Below are positions 52,662-61,158 of a DNA stretch of 64,000 bases, one piece after another. Every line of letters begins with the position of its first letter. Position 1 is the stretch's first letter. The notes under the pieces are model-generated. The model saw nothing but the letters and a program-made list of their open reading frames with translations. It was not told the origin of the DNA and did no database searches. The translations under genes and the position numbers were made by a program. Source of the stretch: Streptomyces sp. NBC_01016 (GTDB lineage Bacteria > Actinomycetota > Actinomycetes > Streptomycetales > Streptomycetaceae); the NCBI RefSeq assembly GCF_026341035.1, contig NZ_JAPEOQ010000001.1, positions 744,001-808,000 on the forward strand, in the 5' to 3' direction.

Positions 52662-53983
52662 GTGAACTCCCCTCCGGGCAGGGGCAGCGCGGAGCGCCAC
52701 CCTGTTTCGTGTTCGCGGTCCATCCAGGTGAGCCGGGCGCCGGCCGATACCGCGGTCTGCTCTGCCTGCGTGCGGAAGGCCTTCAGCTCCTGCTCGTCGG
52801 CGGCGTGGACGGTGACCCGGGCGGCCACCTGCACGTAGGTGGCGCCGTTTTCCAGGTCCTCCTCGTGCAGGTCGGCGGCCTTGCGGCCGGTCCTCGTCGA
52901 GGTCTTCTCGCGCCGGGCGTCGTCTGCGCCGCGGGCGGTGGCGGTGCGGAGCATCTCGCCGGTCTCCAGGCGCTTCTCGGCCCGGCGGCGATCCTGCGGC
53001 AGGTACTCGATGACCGTGGTGCGGCGCACCCGCGGCAGGGTCGTGACCATCGGCCGCCAGAACGACGCCGAACGCTGGCCGCGCCGGAAGTCGCTCACAT
53101 CCGCCGTCGCGTGGAAGAGGCCTGCGGCCCGGAAGTGGTCCTCATGAACCTCGAAGGGGCCGTCGGTCAACTCGGCGGGCAGGACCTGCGACCAGGCCCA
53201 CATGCCCCACAGCGGCCCGGTCTCCATCCCGCACGCGGCCGCCTGCTCGTAGGCCGCCTCCAGCCAGCCGTGCTCCTCTTCGATCTCCTCGCCGTGGGCG
53301 GGCACCGACAGCACGACCACGGTCGTGTGGGCATCGCACGCCGTGCCGACCATGTCGACGAGCTGCCGGTAGGAGTCGCCCAGGTCGTCCGTGCCCGTCG
53401 TGCGAACGTCGTCCTCGTCGGTCCCGTACGGGCTGACCTCATGCACGATCCGCACGCAGGCCCCGGGGCCGGTGGCGGCCACCCACTCCAGGAACGCCGC
53501 CAGCTCGTCATGAGCCCGGCACATCAGCGTCGGGTCCTTCAGCGCGGCCCCGTCGGTGATCCACTCGAACGCGGCCAGTGTCCGGCCGTTGGCCTGCGGG
53601 AAGGCGGCGCGGTCGCGCTGGTGGAAGCGGAGTTCCTGCACGCCGGTGAAGGCCACATGGTGCGGGCTCGCCCCCATCGTGTCGGCGGTCTTCTCATCGC
53701 CGCGGGGGTTGAGGGCGCGGATGCGGGACTTGTGGCCCAGGCGCCGGCCGATGCGTTCCACGGCCGTGGCGTCGCCGAGCTTGATCAGGGCTCCGGCCCC
53801 GGCGATGGCGCCGGGGGCCAGGCTTGCCAGCATCCCGGCGATGCTGCCGGATGCGGCGAGCATGCCGGTGAAGCTGAGCAGGGCGCCCGAGCCCATGACC
53901 ATGTAGTCAGCCGCGGCGGGCGGGAGCTTGAGGGTCTCCGTCTCGTACAGCGGGTCCAGCAGGTACGTCCGGGACTCGGACAC
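52655..53983 (-). CDS. SCO6880-family type IV secretion protein
   Basis: 442 residues. Two membrane helices (about 27-65) follow a short N-terminus beginning MSESRTYLLDPLYET. A large soluble domain (VAFTGVQELRFHQ, TGPGACVRIVHEVSPYG, RTTVIEYLPQDRRRAEKR) resembles the N-terminal part of VirB4 and the TcpC/PrgI-linked proteins of Gram-positive type IV systems. Read together with the ATPase that follows, it looks like a split VirB3-VirB4. It overlaps the VirB6-like gene by 77 bases. Confidence 0.75.
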   Translation of the reverse strand: MSESRTYLLDPLYETETLKLPPAAADYMVMGSGALLSFTGMLAASGSIAGMLASLAPGAIAGAGALIKLGDATAVERIGRRLGHKSRIRALNPRGDEKTADTMGASPHHVAFTGVQELRFHQRDRAAFPQANGRTLAAFEWITDGAALKDPTLMCRAHDELAAFLEWVAATGPGACVRIVHEVSPYGTDEDDVRTTGTDDLGDSYRQLVDMVGTACDAHTTVVVLSVPAHGEEIEEEHGWLEAAYEQAAACGMETGPLWGMWAWSQVLPAELTDGPFEVHEDHFRAAGLFHATADVSDFRRGQRSASFWRPMVTTLPRVRRTTVIEYLPQDRRRAEKRLETGEMLRTATARGADDARREKTSTRTGRKAADLHEEDLENGATYVQVAARVTVHAADEQELKAFRTQAEQTAVSAGARLTWMDREHETGWRSALPLPGGEFTC

Positions 53984-55061
53984 GTCGGCTCCTCTCTTCA
54001 GTCATCGTGGTCGGCCGGTTCACGCGCGGCCGGGGCTCGGCAGGACGCGGCGCCTTGGCGGCCTCGCCCGAAGCGGGCTTGTTCCAGGGCCGGTTGCCCG
54101 GGGTGTGCAGGGCGGACAGGTTCTTCGCGTGGATCGTGCGCTCGCGGTCGGCGGGCATTTTGGTGACCGTGGTGCGGCCCTGGGTGTGGGCCTTGACCTT
54201 CGGCATCCGCGTGATCCGTGCAGCGGCCTTCTGGGCGACCGAGGGCAGGTTGAGCAGCATGTAGACGCAGACCAGGCCGGTCGATGCGGTCAGGAGCAGG
54301 TCGGTCAGGGCGCCCTTGGGCATCAGGGGCCGGAACATGAGCACGACGGCGACTGGGATGCGTACTACGTACACGGCGCAGACCAGGTGCAGCAGGCGTC
54401 GCAGGGTCGTCGACTGCAGCCAGCCGCGGCTCACGCCGAATGCGGCGACCAGCGGCAGGAACACCATCGCGGCCAGGACGCCCGGTGTGGTGAGCTGGCA
54501 GGTCAGCCACAGCGGGCCGATCGCCCCCATCACCACGAAGGCCTGCGCGATGCGCCCGTAGGGGTTGCCGTCCGAGCCGATCAGCATCTTCTCCATGCCC
54601 TTGAAGGGATGGTCGGCGTACACGAGGGTGGAGAGCTGGCCGAGCCCGTAAGCGAGGAACGCGATGACGATCGGGGCCGCGGTCGCCAACAGGATCAGGC
54701 CGAGGTAGCGGCCGCCGGCCTGTCCGGCCTTGCGGAAGTTGGGCCCCGAAGGGCGGGCCATCCAAAAGACGAGCCCGCCCAACAAGACGATCGTTCCGAT
54801 CAGCAGGCTCAGGCCCGCCACCGGGTTGTAGACGCCCGCGACGCCGTGGGCGTCGAGCCCGTCCAGCGGGGACGCCCCGGACATCATCAGGCGGTCCATC
54901 TGCCGGTACAGGGCCGCCGCCAGATCGGACATGGTGTCCGCGAAGCTGGAGACGGGGTCCCAGACCTTCGTCAGGTCGTCCTTGCCCGGCGGCTCCCCGC
55001 CATTGCCGCGCTCGCAGTACTGCTTGGCCCTGCCGATGATCTCGGCGCACGGGTCGGCCAT
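53907..55061 (-). CDS. VirB6/TrbL-like polytopic membrane protein
   Basis: 384 residues. Seven or so hydrophobic segments between about 80 and 290 (VAGLSLLIGTIVLLGGLVFW; GLILLATAAPIVIAFLAYGL; AVYVVRIPVAVVLMF; LLTASTGLVCVYMLL), flanked by a soluble head (about 1-75) and a long basic Pro-rich tail (about 295-384). This is the VirB6 architecture, forming the inner-membrane channel. Start at ATG 55061; the upstream gene's stop is at 55064. Confidence 0.82.
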   Translation of the reverse strand: MADPCAEIIGRAKQYCERGNGGEPPGKDDLTKVWDPVSSFADTMSDLAAALYRQMDRLMMSGASPLDGLDAHGVAGVYNPVAGLSLLIGTIVLLGGLVFWMARPSGPNFRKAGQAGGRYLGLILLATAAPIVIAFLAYGLGQLSTLVYADHPFKGMEKMLIGSDGNPYGRIAQAFVVMGAIGPLWLTCQLTTPGVLAAMVFLPLVAAFGVSRGWLQSTTLRRLLHLVCAVYVVRIPVAVVLMFRPLMPKGALTDLLLTASTGLVCVYMLLNLPSVAQKAAARITRMPKVKAHTQGRTTVTKMPADRERTIHAKNLSALHTPGNRPWNKPASGEAAKAPRPAEPRPRVNRPTTMTEERSRRVRVPDVPAGPAVRDGDPQAPARRG

Positions 55062-55063
55062 AG

Positions 55064-55432
55064 TCAGCCTCCCAGCGCGGTGGTCAGGGCCGGGCCGATG
55101 AACAGCACGCCCAGAGCGAGCAGGATCAGGCCGCCGACCGTCACGACGGTCTTCTTCAGGGCGCCGCCGTCCTTCTTGAAGCCGGCGGCGAACCCGCCGC
55201 GCGTCACGGTCACGATGACGCCGCCGAAGATGACCAGCAGGGCCGCGCCGAGCAGGACCCCGGCGACGATCTGGTACAGCGGCAGCAGGCCCGCGACCGG
55301 CTGGAGGTCGGGGCCGGTGTCCTTGATGGTCTTCAGGACGGTCTTGGCGCCCTGGGAGCAGTCCTGGGTGCCGTCGGCCTTCTTGATGCAGCCCTCAGCG
55401 GCCCAGACGAACGTGTCGGAGTACTTGCTCAT
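55064..55432 (-). CDS. Small two-span membrane protein (VirB2-like position)
   Basis: 122 residues. Soluble, acidic N-terminus with two cysteines (GCIKKADGTQDC), then two membrane helices (about 53-78 and 97-115) joined by a basic loop. Size and position before VirB6 suggest a pilin-like or channel subunit, but no signature supports this. The ATG at 55432 follows GGGAG. Confidence 0.7.
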   Translation of the reverse strand: MSKYSDTFVWAAEGCIKKADGTQDCSQGAKTVLKTIKDTGPDLQPVAGLLPLYQIVAGVLLGAALLVIFGGVIVTVTRGGFAAGFKKDGGALKKTVVTVGGLILLALGVLFIGPALTTALGG

Positions 55433-55434
55433 GG

Positions 55435-55701
55435 TCAGTTCTCCCAACGGGGGTACGAGTTGCCGGAGTTGGCGTCAGAGCTGTTCGGGCCGGTCGTCGG
55501 CCCGCCGTAGTACTGCGGGTAGCTGTCCGTCTCGGCGCGGAGTCTGCGCATCTCGCGGGCCGCGCGCAGCGCCGACCAGGACGAGAGCCCGGCGACGATC
55601 AGCAGCAGGATCACCAGGGCAGACAGGGCGGCGAGCGTGTCGGATTTCTCGACCGCGTCAACGAGGTTGAGTGCGCCTTCGTCGCTGATGTAGCACAGCA
55701 A
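55435..55701 (-). CDS. Small membrane protein of the transfer operon
   Basis: 88 residues; one membrane helix (about 24-46, LAALSALVILLLIVAGLSSW), a basic stretch, then a Tyr/Asn/Ser/Gly-rich tail. The start appears to be a TTG at 55701, with GAAGGGAA directly before it. It is packed between the peptidoglycan hydrolase and the two-span protein. Confidence 0.65.
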   Translation of the reverse strand: MLCYISDEGALNLVDAVEKSDTLAALSALVILLLIVAGLSSWSALRAAREMRRLRAETDSYPQYYGGPTTGPNSSDANSGNSYPRWEN

Positions 55702-55714
55702 TTCCCTTCTCCTT

Positions 55715-56704
55715 TCAGGTCTGTTGGGCGTTGTCGGGGTGGGCGCGTCCGGCGCCCATGAAGGTGTCCCACCACATCGGCTCGATGCGGATCTTTGCGC
55801 CGGTGCGCGGGGCGTCCAGGAAGTGCCCGCGGCCGATGTAGATGCCGACGTGATCGATATCGCGGGGACCGGCCTTGCCGGACTTCTTCTTCTGGCTGAA
55901 GAACACGAGGTCCCCGAGCTGTAGTTCGTCCTTCTCGACCAGGGATCCCTGCTGTTCCAGGTAGGCGTACTGGTCGTTGGCGATGCGGGGAATCGTGACC
56001 CCGGCCTGAGTGAAAGCGGCCTTGGTCAGGCCCGAGCAGTCGAAGCCGCCGTCCTGGTCGCCGTTTCCGCCCCAGACGTAGTCCTTGCCGATCTGACGGG
56101 AGGCATAATTCACGGCATCGACCGCTACCCGGGACTGATTCGAGACCGGCTGCCCCATGCTCGCGGCGGACTTCATGATGGTCGTGACGTAGTTCTCGGT
56201 CTCCTTGTAAGGCGGGATGCCCCGGTACTTCCTCACGGCGCCCGCCCCGGAGTTGTACCCAGCGAGTGCGAGCCGCGTCTTGTCCCCGGAAACACCCTTC
56301 AGGCTTTCGGAGACCGAGCACATGTAGCGGGCGGCCGACGGGATCGCGTCCTCGGGATCCCAGATGTCGCGCTTTCCGTCCTCATTGCCGTCGATCCCGG
56401 AGGACTGCCAGGTGCCCGGCATGAACTGGGCGATGCCCTTGGCTCCCACCGGAGAGGTGGCCTTCGGGTTGAAGTTGGATTCCTGTTTGATCTGTGCGGC
56501 GAGAATGCGAGGCGATATGGCGTCGCACTCGTTGCCCCACGCGTTGATGACCCGCTCGTACTGAGCGGGCACCGATCCGGGCTTGACCCGGTCGCCCACC
56601 GCGGTCTGCTTGCCGCGCACGGCAGGGTTGCCCTGCAGGCTCATCGCGGTGATGGCGATCAGCGACGATCCGGCCACCAGGATCCCGATCCCGGACCCCT
56701 TCAT
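55715..56704 (-). CDS. Lytic transglycosylase-NlpC/P60 peptidoglycan hydrolase
   Basis: 329 residues. A signal or anchor helix (about 5-23) is followed by an SLT domain with catalytic Glu75 (QIKQESNFNP) and AGYNSGAGAVRKYRG, then an NlpC/P60 domain with Cys223 (GGFDCSGL) and His285 (DIDHVGIYIG). It is the VirB1/TcpG-type local wall-opening enzyme of Gram-positive conjugation. The ATG at 56704 follows GGGGGAGTGAG. Confidence 0.9.
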   Translation of the reverse strand: MKGSGIGILVAGSSLIAITAMSLQGNPAVRGKQTAVGDRVKPGSVPAQYERVINAWGNECDAISPRILAAQIKQESNFNPKATSPVGAKGIAQFMPGTWQSSGIDGNEDGKRDIWDPEDAIPSAARYMCSVSESLKGVSGDKTRLALAGYNSGAGAVRKYRGIPPYKETENYVTTIMKSAASMGQPVSNQSRVAVDAVNYASRQIGKDYVWGGNGDQDGGFDCSGLTKAAFTQAGVTIPRIANDQYAYLEQQGSLVEKDELQLGDLVFFSQKKKSGKAGPRDIDHVGIYIGRGHFLDAPRTGAKIRIEPMWWDTFMGAGRAHPDNAQQT

Positions 56705-56742
56705 CTCTCACTCCCCCTTCTCCTGTGTTCATGCAGGTCATG

Positions 56743-56851
56743 AACCGTGCAGGGGTCCGTGCGAGGCACCGTGCGGGCACCGTGAAGCACCGTGTCGCGC
56801 ACGGTGGCTGCACAGGAGCCGCACGGTGCCCGCACGGTGGGTTGCACGGTG
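56743..56851. repeat. Phased 8-bp repeats behind traB, candidate clt (transfer recognition) locus
   Basis: GCACCGTG at 56766, 56777 and 56787, and its inverted form GCACGGTG at 56799, 56821, 56832 and 56844; degenerate copies at about 56744, 56755 and 56810. The centres are spaced 10-12 bp apart, one turn of DNA. The block starts right after the FtsK/TraB stop and fills the non-coding gap. In Streptomyces plasmids the clt locus bound by TraB lies at the same place and consists of 8-bp repeats of another sequence. Confidence 0.75.
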
Positions 56852-56853
56852 GT

Positions 56854-58596
56854 TCAGCGGCCGACGATGTCCCGCAGATGACGGCCACGCACGCGGCCTA
56901 CCTGGGTCGCCGGGATCGGCCGGCCGAAGGCCTCGGCCAGCCAGGCAAAGACGGCCTTCCCGATGGCGGCATCGTCGCGGTCAGGAATGTCCACGCCCAA
57001 CGTGCGCAGCCGGGACGCGAATTCAGCAGTCGAGAGAAACGCGTTGTCGCCGTAGGCCTCACGGACGAGACCAACGCTTTCCGGCTCGTCCTCGCGGGGC
57101 TCGTCCACCCGCGCATCCACGGCGGCGTTGATTTCCTCGTCGCTCACCATGAAGCCGCGGAATTCACTGTTCTTGTCCATGACCTGGAGAACGGCGGCGC
57201 CCTGGATACCGGGGAGCTTGGACGCGTCGTATCCGGTCTTGGCCGTCCCGCCCCCGAGAATCACGTCCGACTGGTCACGGTCCGCGCAGCCGAAGGCGAT
57301 CCGTACGCGGTGATTTCCGCGAATGGACGTGTTGATGACCTCGGCCTTGGGGTTCTGTGTCGACAGGACGATCAGAATGTGCGAGGAGCGGACCTTGCGG
57401 GACAGTGTCTTCATCCCCGTTTCGAACTCGGCGCCTTCCTTCTTGGAGTCGGCCTCATCCGTGTAGGTGCTGACCTCGTCGAGAATGAAGAGCAGCGGCC
57501 GGTGCTTCGCCTTCCCGGCACCGGAGCGAACGGACTCGGAGTTCGCGGCGGCCCGACGCAGGTGCTCCTTTTCGACGTAGGCGTTGATCTCCATCATCCG
57601 CCGGTGGTCCGGAACCTCTTCGTAGATCAGGCAGGCCTTTTCGAGGTACGCGAAGTCCCCGTCGCCCTTGGCATCCACGATGATCAGGTCCCAGCCGAGA
57701 ACCAGGGCGATATACGCAAGCCACTTCAGTTCCTCGGTCTTGCCGCCTCCGGAGGATCCCGCCACGAGCATCTGCGTCTTGCCGAACGGAGAGGGGATTT
57801 CGACGACCCGGCCGCTCATGTCGTAGCCGAGCGGCAGCATGCCGCGCGCGATGGCCTCGGCCGGATCCGGCAGCGCCGGAACGCGGCTGTAGAGCGGCTC
57901 ATCCAGGCTCAGCAGGATGACCTCGCGCGAGCTGGTCCCAGGCCGCATCGTGAACTGCTCGTCAGGGACGCCGAGCCACGAGGCGATCCGGGCCGCCTTG
58001 CCGGCCACGTCGCCGTAGACCCCGGCGGGCGGCAGCTCGATCACCCATTCCTCGCCCAGCTCGACACGGCCACGGCGGACCGTGCGGGGCTTACCGCCGG
58101 AGTAGTCAAGCTTCAGCGCCGAAGCCAGTGCAGGCGCCTCATCAGCGGGCGCGGGAGCCTGAAACGCCTCAGGCACAGCAGGAATCGGGGCGGTCGGCGT
58201 CGCAGCCGGAGCTGCCCCCTGCTCGACCTCGCCCGCTTCAGGATCAGGCAGGGACGCTTCGAGTCCTTCCGAGGCGAACGCGGCCGTGTGCTGCACGCTG
58301 GGGCGCTTCACGCCGCGCGGTCGCTTTCGGCGAGCTGCCCGCGCCATCGCTGCGACGCAGGAGCCGAGCAGGAGCACGGTCAGGCCGATCAGCCAGACCT
58401 TGTTGTCGGTCACCCAGGCTTCGATCTCGTCGCGGTAGCGCAGGCCCGCGGCCGGCACCATGACGGCCAGGCCGCCCACGACCCATTTCTCCTCCTCCGG
58501 CAGCGATCGCATCGGCCGCCGCTGCTTCTTCGGGGCCGCACTGACCTGCGCGACCTCCGGGTCTTTGGTGAGGCCTACCCCCGTGGGTTCAGCCAT
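56854..58596 (-). CDS. traB: FtsK/SpoIIIE-type conjugal transfer ATPase TraB
   Basis: 580 residues. Two N-terminal membrane helices (about 38-52 and 64-85), then an acidic Pro/Ala-rich linker, then the RecA-like motor: Walker A VAGSSGGGKTEE (Lys286), Walker B LLFILDEVSTY, followed by LSTQNPKAE and a C-terminal winged-helix region (about 520-580). TraB pumps double-stranded DNA between hyphae. It could equally act as the coupling protein of the type IV-like module. The ATG at 58596 overlaps the upstream small gene by 8 bases. Confidence 0.9.
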   Translation of the reverse strand: MAEPTGVGLTKDPEVAQVSAAPKKQRRPMRSLPEEEKWVVGGLAVMVPAAGLRYRDEIEAWVTDNKVWLIGLTVLLLGSCVAAMARAARRKRPRGVKRPSVQHTAAFASEGLEASLPDPEAGEVEQGAAPAATPTAPIPAVPEAFQAPAPADEAPALASALKLDYSGGKPRTVRRGRVELGEEWVIELPPAGVYGDVAGKAARIASWLGVPDEQFTMRPGTSSREVILLSLDEPLYSRVPALPDPAEAIARGMLPLGYDMSGRVVEIPSPFGKTQMLVAGSSGGGKTEELKWLAYIALVLGWDLIIVDAKGDGDFAYLEKACLIYEEVPDHRRMMEINAYVEKEHLRRAAANSESVRSGAGKAKHRPLLFILDEVSTYTDEADSKKEGAEFETGMKTLSRKVRSSHILIVLSTQNPKAEVINTSIRGNHRVRIAFGCADRDQSDVILGGGTAKTGYDASKLPGIQGAAVLQVMDKNSEFRGFMVSDEEINAAVDARVDEPREDEPESVGLVREAYGDNAFLSTAEFASRLRTLGVDIPDRDDAAIGKAVFAWLAEAFGRPIPATQVGRVRGRHLRDIVGR

Positions 58597-58831
58597 GAGT
58601 GCATCCCTCCCCGAGCTGGTTGGGGCCGCAGGTGAAGAACGTGACGATGCCGTCCCTGCCGGTCTTGTTCCGGATCACCTGGCGGGCAAAGTTGAGGAGC
58701 CCGGCGCGGTCCCCGTCCGGCGGCACGACGACGTTGCCGTCGGCCGAGACGAGTGAGCCGTCGTTGAGCTGCACGGTCAGCACGTAGTGGTACTCCACCT
58801 CTCGGGGAGCATTCGTCGAGCAGCGGTTCAT
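58589..58831 (-). CDS. Small hypothetical protein upstream of traB
   Basis: 80 residues, begins MNRCSTNAPREVEYHYVLTV. Beta-rich, no membrane span, two Cys near the ends (MNRC; FTCGPN). Overlaps traB by 8 bases, so it is likely coupled to it. Similar short proteins occur before tra genes of AICEs; role unknown. Confidence 0.65.
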   Translation of the reverse strand: MNRCSTNAPREVEYHYVLTVQLNDGSLVSADGNVVVPPDGDRAGLLNFARQVIRNKTGRDGIVTFFTCGPNQLGEGCTHG

Positions 58832-58870
58832 CGAGTAACTCCCGTTGATCAGAATCTGCTTGAGGGCGCG

Positions 58871-59248
58871 TCACGCGGTCTGCTCGTCGTGGCACAGCAG
58901 GCACATGCCGAGCGAGGTCGGCAGGCAGTAGCTGTAGGCGACCTGGCAGACGGGGCACGTGCGGCGGGCGAGCATCGCCAGCGCGAGCGCACCCCACTTC
59001 CGCGAGGTCATCGGCCGCACCGGCAGTGCCCGGTCCTCGCGGTAGAGGTAGGCGACCATCGCGCCGGACTTCCGGCCGCGGTGCCGCATCATCAACTGCG
59101 CGCACACCTCCTGGCCGCCCGGCCGCAGCCCCTTCGCACGGAGCTGTCGGCGGGTGGCCAGACCGGCCGGCGCGTACTTCCACGGGTACGTCGGTATCCC
59201 GTACCGGGCGCCCGTGGGGTCGTAGCACTTGCTGTAGGCGGTCGGCAT
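58871..59248 (-). CDS. RRQRL-motif-type zinc-binding protein
   Basis: 125 residues. Contains ATRRQLRAKGLRPGGQ, the signature of the streptomycete RRQRL-motif protein family, here RRQLR, and a C-terminal CPVCQVAYSYC..CLLCH cluster able to bind zinc. The ATG at 59248 overlaps the stop of spdB. This family is typical of mobile elements; it may bind DNA, but this is not proven. Confidence 0.78.
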   Translation of the reverse strand: MPTAYSKCYDPTGARYGIPTYPWKYAPAGLATRRQLRAKGLRPGGQEVCAQLMMRHRGRKSGAMVAYLYREDRALPVRPMTSRKWGALALAMLARRTCPVCQVAYSYCLPTSLGMCLLCHDEQTA

Positions 59249-60249
59249 CAGCCGCTCGCAATCGCGAGGTCACCGGCGTCGGGGCCCCGGTGCTCGCCGT
59301 AGCGGTGGGAAACCCACCCGACCGACCAGCCGCACAGCTCCGCGGCCTGGCGCACCGGCAGGCCCGCCTCGCACGCGGCGGCCACGATCCGGCGCGCCTC
59401 GTCCTCGGGGAGCTTGCCCGCGGCCGGGCCGCGCTCCAGCAGCGCGGCGCGTTCACGGGCCACCTGCTCTTCGCGTTCACGACGTTCACGCGCAGCGTCT
59501 TCGCGGCGCTTGCGCTGCTCGGCCTCGGCCCGCTGAAGGGCCTGCTGTTCAAGCTTCAGGGCCTCTTGTTCACGCTGTTCACGCTCGCGTTCACGGCGTT
59601 CACGAGCCTCGCGCTCGGCCGTCTCGGCACGCTCCCGAGCCTCGCGGTCCTCGCGCCGCTGACGCTCCTCCCGCTCCGCCTGTTCACGCAGCAGGGCGGC
59701 TTCATGCTCACGCTGTTCACGCGCCACCTTCTCGGCGTGCTCGCGCTCCTCCCGCACCTCGGCACGCGCCCGCTCCTCGCGCTCACGGGCCGCCTGCTCG
59801 CGGGCTTCACGCTCGGCCGTCCGCTTGGCCTCCTGAGCGCTCACGGCGCGGGCGATGCTGCGCCGGTAGGCCAGGCTCGTCTCTGCCGTGGCAATCAGCA
59901 GCAGCGGCGCCGCCGAGTGGATCACCACGCCGACCAGGTCTTTCTTCAGTGCGGAGTCGGCGGTGTTGAGCATCAGCGTCATGAGGCCGGTCATCCAGCG
60001 CAGGGCGATGGGCCACTTACCGCCGTGCTCGCCCAGGCGGGCCAGCACGTCGTCGAGCTTGACCACGATGACCACCGCGGCGTCCACGACGAGCGGCAGG
60101 ATCGGCGCCGTCCACGCCCACTCCGGAGCGGTGTGCTTGGCCATCAGCGGGGTGACGGTGAGGATCGAGTAGAGCATTGCCCCGCTCACGATCAGCCACG
60201 TGCCACCCGACAGGGTGCGCTCGGCTGAACGCGTCTGAACACTGTTCAC
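59248..60249 (-). CDS. SpdB-like DUF2637 membrane protein with long charged coiled coil
   Basis: 333 residues. Four hydrophobic segments (about 15-35, 46-64, 84-100, 105-122) form the DUF2637 part. From about 135 to 270 there is a very charged Glu/Arg/Ala helix (repeats like REAREQAAREREER), predicted as a long coiled coil. Residues 285-325 contain an HTH-like segment (AGLPVRQAAELCGWSVGWVSHRYG). SpdB proteins spread plasmid DNA within mycelium. The GTG at 60249 overlaps the previous stop (GTGA). Confidence 0.82.
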   Translation of the reverse strand: MNSVQTRSAERTLSGGTWLIVSGAMLYSILTVTPLMAKHTAPEWAWTAPILPLVVDAAVVIVVKLDDVLARLGEHGGKWPIALRWMTGLMTLMLNTADSALKKDLVGVVIHSAAPLLLIATAETSLAYRRSIARAVSAQEAKRTAEREAREQAAREREERARAEVREEREHAEKVAREQREHEAALLREQAEREERQRREDREARERAETAEREARERREREREQREQEALKLEQQALQRAEAEQRKRREDAARERREREEQVARERAALLERGPAAGKLPEDEARRIVAAACEAGLPVRQAAELCGWSVGWVSHRYGEHRGPDAGDLAIASG

Positions 60250-60776
60250 GCCGCCTCACCGACCCGCCTCTGAGCGGGCACGAACACCCGACGGAAGCCG
60301 TTCGCGGCGGCGTCGTACGTGAACGCCTCAAGGCGCCACTGGACTTCGGCCGGCATGCGTTCATCCCCGGTCACCCAGGCGCCCTCGGTAACGCCGTGTG
60401 TGGCGGTGTCGGCCTTCGCCTCCGCGTGGGAGGCGTAGACGGTGTGGGGCTCGCCGTAGTGCAGCAGCACCGTCAGCGAATCACCCTCCGACGGTCCGGC
60501 CTCCAACTCCTCGCGGAGCCGCTGGACCTCGATCTCCCGCCGCCGCAGGTCCTCCTCGGCGGCGGCCAGCTCGGCCACCGTGTGCGCGAGCCGTTCCCCC
60601 GCCTCGGTCGACTCGGCCTCCAACCGCTTGATGCTCGCGGTAGCGGCCTGCATCTCGCAGGTGTGCCGGTCCACCGCTGCACTTGCGGCCTCGCTGGTCT
60701 GCCGGGCGCGGTCGAAGGCCGCGTGGGTGTCGGCCTCAAGCCGCGCGAGACGCTTCGCTGTGACGATGCGGATCAT
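60246..60776 (-). CDS. Coiled-coil hypothetical protein
   Basis: 176 residues. Residues about 5-95 form a continuous charged coiled coil (LARLEADTHAAFDRA; IKRLEAESTEAGERL; DLRRREIEVQRLREEL), then a small globular end with LLHYGEPHTVYASHAEA and VQWRLEAFTYD. The ATG at 60776 overlaps the DUF6284 stop (ATGA). Probably a partner of SpdB, from position only. Confidence 0.7.
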   Translation of the reverse strand: MIRIVTAKRLARLEADTHAAFDRARQTSEAASAAVDRHTCEMQAATASIKRLEAESTEAGERLAHTVAELAAAEEDLRRREIEVQRLREELEAGPSEGDSLTVLLHYGEPHTVYASHAEAKADTATHGVTEGAWVTGDERMPAEVQWRLEAFTYDAAANGFRRVFVPAQRRVGEAA

Positions 60777-61039
60777 GCGGCATCCCCCTCACGAACCGCG
60801 GCGACCTGGTTGGTGACCTGGCGGCGCGCGTCGAGCACCTTGCGACGAGCCCGCCGCATACGCCGCTCATCCATCGGGTTCACCGGCCGGTCCAGCAGCG
60901 CGATCTGCACGTCCAGCAGCTCGACCTCCGCCGTGATGAGCGGCATCTCGCGCTCGGTGGCGTCCAGCTCGGCGTCCGAGGGCTCCTCGCCGAAGGCGTC
61001 GGGGGTAACAGGGGGTTGAACGGCAACGATGAGCTTCAT
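60773..61039 (-). CDS. DUF6284-type small protein
   Basis: 88 residues. Pattern MKLIVAVQ, EPSDAELDATEREMPLITAEVELLD, then a basic end with RRMRRARRKVLDARRQV. This matches streptomycete mobile-element proteins of the DUF6284 group (from memory). Good SD (GGGAGACACGACCC). It is coupled to the coiled-coil gene. Confidence 0.72.
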   Translation of the reverse strand: MKLIVAVQPPVTPDAFGEEPSDAELDATEREMPLITAEVELLDVQIALLDRPVNPMDERRMRRARRKVLDARRQVTNQVAAVREGDAA

Positions 61040-61158
61040 GGGTCGTGTCTCCCTAGGAACAGGTACGGCCCGACAGAGCCCCCGGAGTAGCCGCTCCGGG
61101 GGCTCACGCCGTACGAGACGAATGCCGCCGACGTGGGCGGCGCGGCCACCGATGGCGA

